NCBI RefSeq assembly: GCF_937976265.1 | Contig: NZ_CALJRX010000087.1 | Location: 1-7,544 of the forward strand | DNA length: 7,544 bases | Origin: an uncultured Haemophilus sp. | GTDB taxonomy: Bacteria; Pseudomonadota; Gammaproteobacteria; Enterobacterales; Pasteurellaceae | Reading direction: 5' to 3' | Shown: positions 6,689 to 7,544 of the stretch, piece after piece | How positions within the stretch are numbered: the first letter of the stretch is position 1 | Layout of the letters: the number at the start of each line of letters is the position of its first letter | Program-made: the position numbers and the translations under genes | The notes under the pieces: generated by a model | Database searches by the model: none | What the model was told of the DNA's origin: nothing | What the model saw: the letters and a program-made list of their open reading frames with translations, nothing else

Positions 6689-6707
6689 AGGTTCGACAAG
6701 CGAACCT
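6689..6707. repeat. Perfect 7-base inverted repeat in leader of the ComEA-like gene
   Basis: AGGTTCG (6689-6695) and CGAACCT (6701-6707) flank a 5-base spacer. The element ends 24 bases before the ATG at 6664. No T-run follows on either strand, so it is not an ordinary terminator. It could be a repressor operator or a hairpin in the 5' leader. I could not fix a promoter for this gene; the best nearby hexamer is TTGAAC at about 6736-6741 with no convincing -10. Confidence 0.55.
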
Positions 6708-6751
6708 GTATGCTAAGACTTATCTTAAGAAAATTAGTTCAAAACAAAAAA

Positions 6752-6771
6752 ACGCCCCGAATAAGGAGCGT
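6752..6771 (-). terminator. Rho-independent terminator after yccA
   Basis: On the minus strand ACGCTCC, loop TTATTC, GGGGCGT form a 7-pair stem (one G-U) followed directly by a run of six T. It starts 18 bases after the yccA stop codon and separates yccA from the downstream ComEA-like gene. The G-U pair and the T-run both fit minus-strand transcription. Confidence 0.88.
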
Positions 6772-6789
6772 CTTTAAATTTAATACTGA

Positions 6790-7452
6790 CTATTCATTGC
6801 TTGAGAAGATAGAAAGTAATCTTAATAAACTAATGAATAAGTTGTAAATTGACACATAAATACTCACTGTTGCACGAATATAGTTTGTTTCGCCACCGTG
6901 AATAATATTGCTGGTTTCATAAAGGATTGTCATTGTTGAGAACACCACAAACAATGCACTGATCCCTACCGCTAGTGCTGGAATTTGGAAGAAGAAGCTC
7001 GCCACAATCCCTAACAATAACACAATAAATAATGAGAAAATTGCGGTAGAAAGGAAAGACATATCTTTCTTCGTTGTTAGCACATAAGCTGAACAAGCAA
7101 AGAAGACGATGGCCGTACCTGCGAAGGCAAGCATAATTAAATCTTCCATTCCTCTCGCCACATACATGTTTAAAATTGGCCCAATGGTATAGCCCATAAA
7201 TCCAGTGAACGCGAATGTAGCCAAAATCCCCCACGCACTATTTGCTAAACGGTTAGTCACAAAAAGTAAACCGTAAAAGCCTACGAGCAATACGATAAGG
7301 TTTGGATAAGGCAAGTTTAAGCGCATAGAAATATAGGCAACAACCGCCGAAAATGCCATCGTTAATCCCAATAAGAAATAGGTATTACGTAGCACTTTAT
7401 GTGTGCTAAGTAGTGATTCTTCCTGTGAATTAACAACAATGCGAGATTGCAT
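6790..7452 (-). CDS. yccA: Bax inhibitor-1 family inner-membrane protein YccA
   Basis: This 220-residue multi-pass membrane protein belongs to the BI-1/YccA family. In E. coli, YccA (219 residues) binds the membrane protease FtsH and restrains it, for instance when protein export is jammed. The sequence contains long blocks shared with E. coli YccA as I remember it: SLLSTHKVLRNTYFLL (13-28), SAYVLTTKKDMSFL (121-134) and ETSNIIHGGETNYIRATVS (179-197). The family signature is GYTIGPILNMY (87-97). I place seven hydrophobic segments at about 23-43, 50-66, 74-94, 104-125, 133-153, 158-177 and 196-216. The polar N-terminus of about 20 residues is probably cytoplasmic and has no cleavable signal. 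The ribosome site AAGGAG (7458-7463) is five bases before the ATG. The gene ends at its own terminator and appears monocistronic; its promoter is not clear. Confidence 0.96.
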   Translation of the reverse strand: MQSRIVVNSQEESLLSTHKVLRNTYFLLGLTMAFSAVVAYISMRLNLPYPNLIVLLVGFYGLLFVTNRLANSAWGILATFAFTGFMGYTIGPILNMYVARGMEDLIMLAFAGTAIVFFACSAYVLTTKKDMSFLSTAIFSLFIVLLLGIVASFFFQIPALAVGISALFVVFSTMTILYETSNIIHGGETNYIRATVSIYVSIYNLFISLLRLLSIFSSNE

Positions 7453-7481
7453 AAAAGCTCCTTATTTTACAAAGAATAAAG

Positions 7482-7496
7482 TTGATGAAACATCAA
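7482..7496. repeat. Perfect 6-base dyad upstream of yccA
   Basis: TTGATG and CATCAA flank AAA, 30 bases upstream of the yccA ATG. The halves look like FNR half-sites (TTGAT and ATCAA), but the spacing is five bases rather than the standard four. It may be an operator or a small leader hairpin; no T-run follows. Confidence 0.45.
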
Positions 7497-7517
7497 TCCG
7501 TAAAGTAAGGTCTATGG

Positions 7518-7539
7518 GTCAAAAAGTCAATAGTCAATA
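7518..7539 (-). repeat. Three spaced TTGAC copies upstream of yccA
   Basis: The minus strand carries TTGAC at 7533-7537, 7526-7530 and 7518-7522, with a perfect tandem heptamer (plus strand GTCAATA twice, 7526-7539). Each resembles a -35 box, but I find no good -10 at a 16-18 base distance; TACTTT is the best partner and is weak. The region runs to the window edge, so its context is missing. Confidence 0.35.
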
Positions 7540-7544
7540 GATCG

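Noticed and set aside
6126..6716. Several plus-strand open frames of 64-111 residues opposite the ComEA-like gene
   Set aside because: They are hydrophobic mirror images of a Lys/Ala-rich repeat gene, lack credible ribosome sites and resemble nothing I know.
6665..6751. CRP-S competence promoter in front of the ComEA-like gene
   Set aside because: I looked for TGCGA-N6-TCGCA and found no acceptable match.
6917..7234. Second minus-strand 105-residue frame inside yccA
   Set aside because: It is an out-of-frame overlap within a well-conserved membrane protein gene; the composition is odd and no family is recognisable.
7482..7496. Canonical FNR site
   Set aside because: The half-sites match but are separated by five bases, not four, so it is listed only as an unassigned dyad.
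1..7544. A new defence system, toxin-antitoxin pair or phage remnant
   Set aside because: All six genes belong to known housekeeping or competence-like families, and no unexplained gene-sized space remains.

Overview
The window looks like an ordinary chromosomal stretch from a Pasteurellaceae bacterium of the Haemophilus / Aggregatibacter / Pasteurella branch. The protein types, the AT-rich DNA and two exact copies of the 9-base Haemophilus-type DNA uptake core (AAGTGCGGT, at 1676-1684 and 5962-5970) all point there. The alternative Actinobacillus-type core (ACAAGCGGT) was not seen. I cannot name the species from sequence alone.

All six genes are on the minus strand, so transcription runs from high to low coordinates. 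In that order: a 92-base upstream segment with small repeats (7453-7544); yccA, a Bax-inhibitor-1 family membrane protein (6790-7452), with its own terminator; a secreted ComEA-like helix-hairpin-helix protein carrying an unusual 11-residue repeat linker (5990-6664), ending at a terminator that contains an uptake sequence; then sucA (3034-5841), sucB (1750-2976), sucC (461-1627) and the first half of sucD (1-458, cut by the window edge). No gene-free stretch exceeds about 150 bases.

SucA and SucB are the E1 and E2 parts of 2-oxoglutarate dehydrogenase, which makes succinyl-CoA from 2-oxoglutarate. SucC and SucD form succinyl-CoA synthetase, which converts succinyl-CoA to succinate and makes a nucleoside triphosphate. 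The four genes are adjacent as in E. coli, but two things differ: no sdh genes lie upstream of sucA, and a strong predicted terminator followed by an uptake sequence and a candidate promoter separates sucAB from sucCD. The pairs are therefore probably separate or only partly coupled transcription units.

I see no CRISPR array, insertion sequence, phage gene, RNA gene or defence system. The least ordinary items are the repeat-expanded ComEA-like protein, the sucB/sucC junction, the CRP-like site and dyad in front of sucA, and a perfect hairpin just upstream of the ComEA-like gene.
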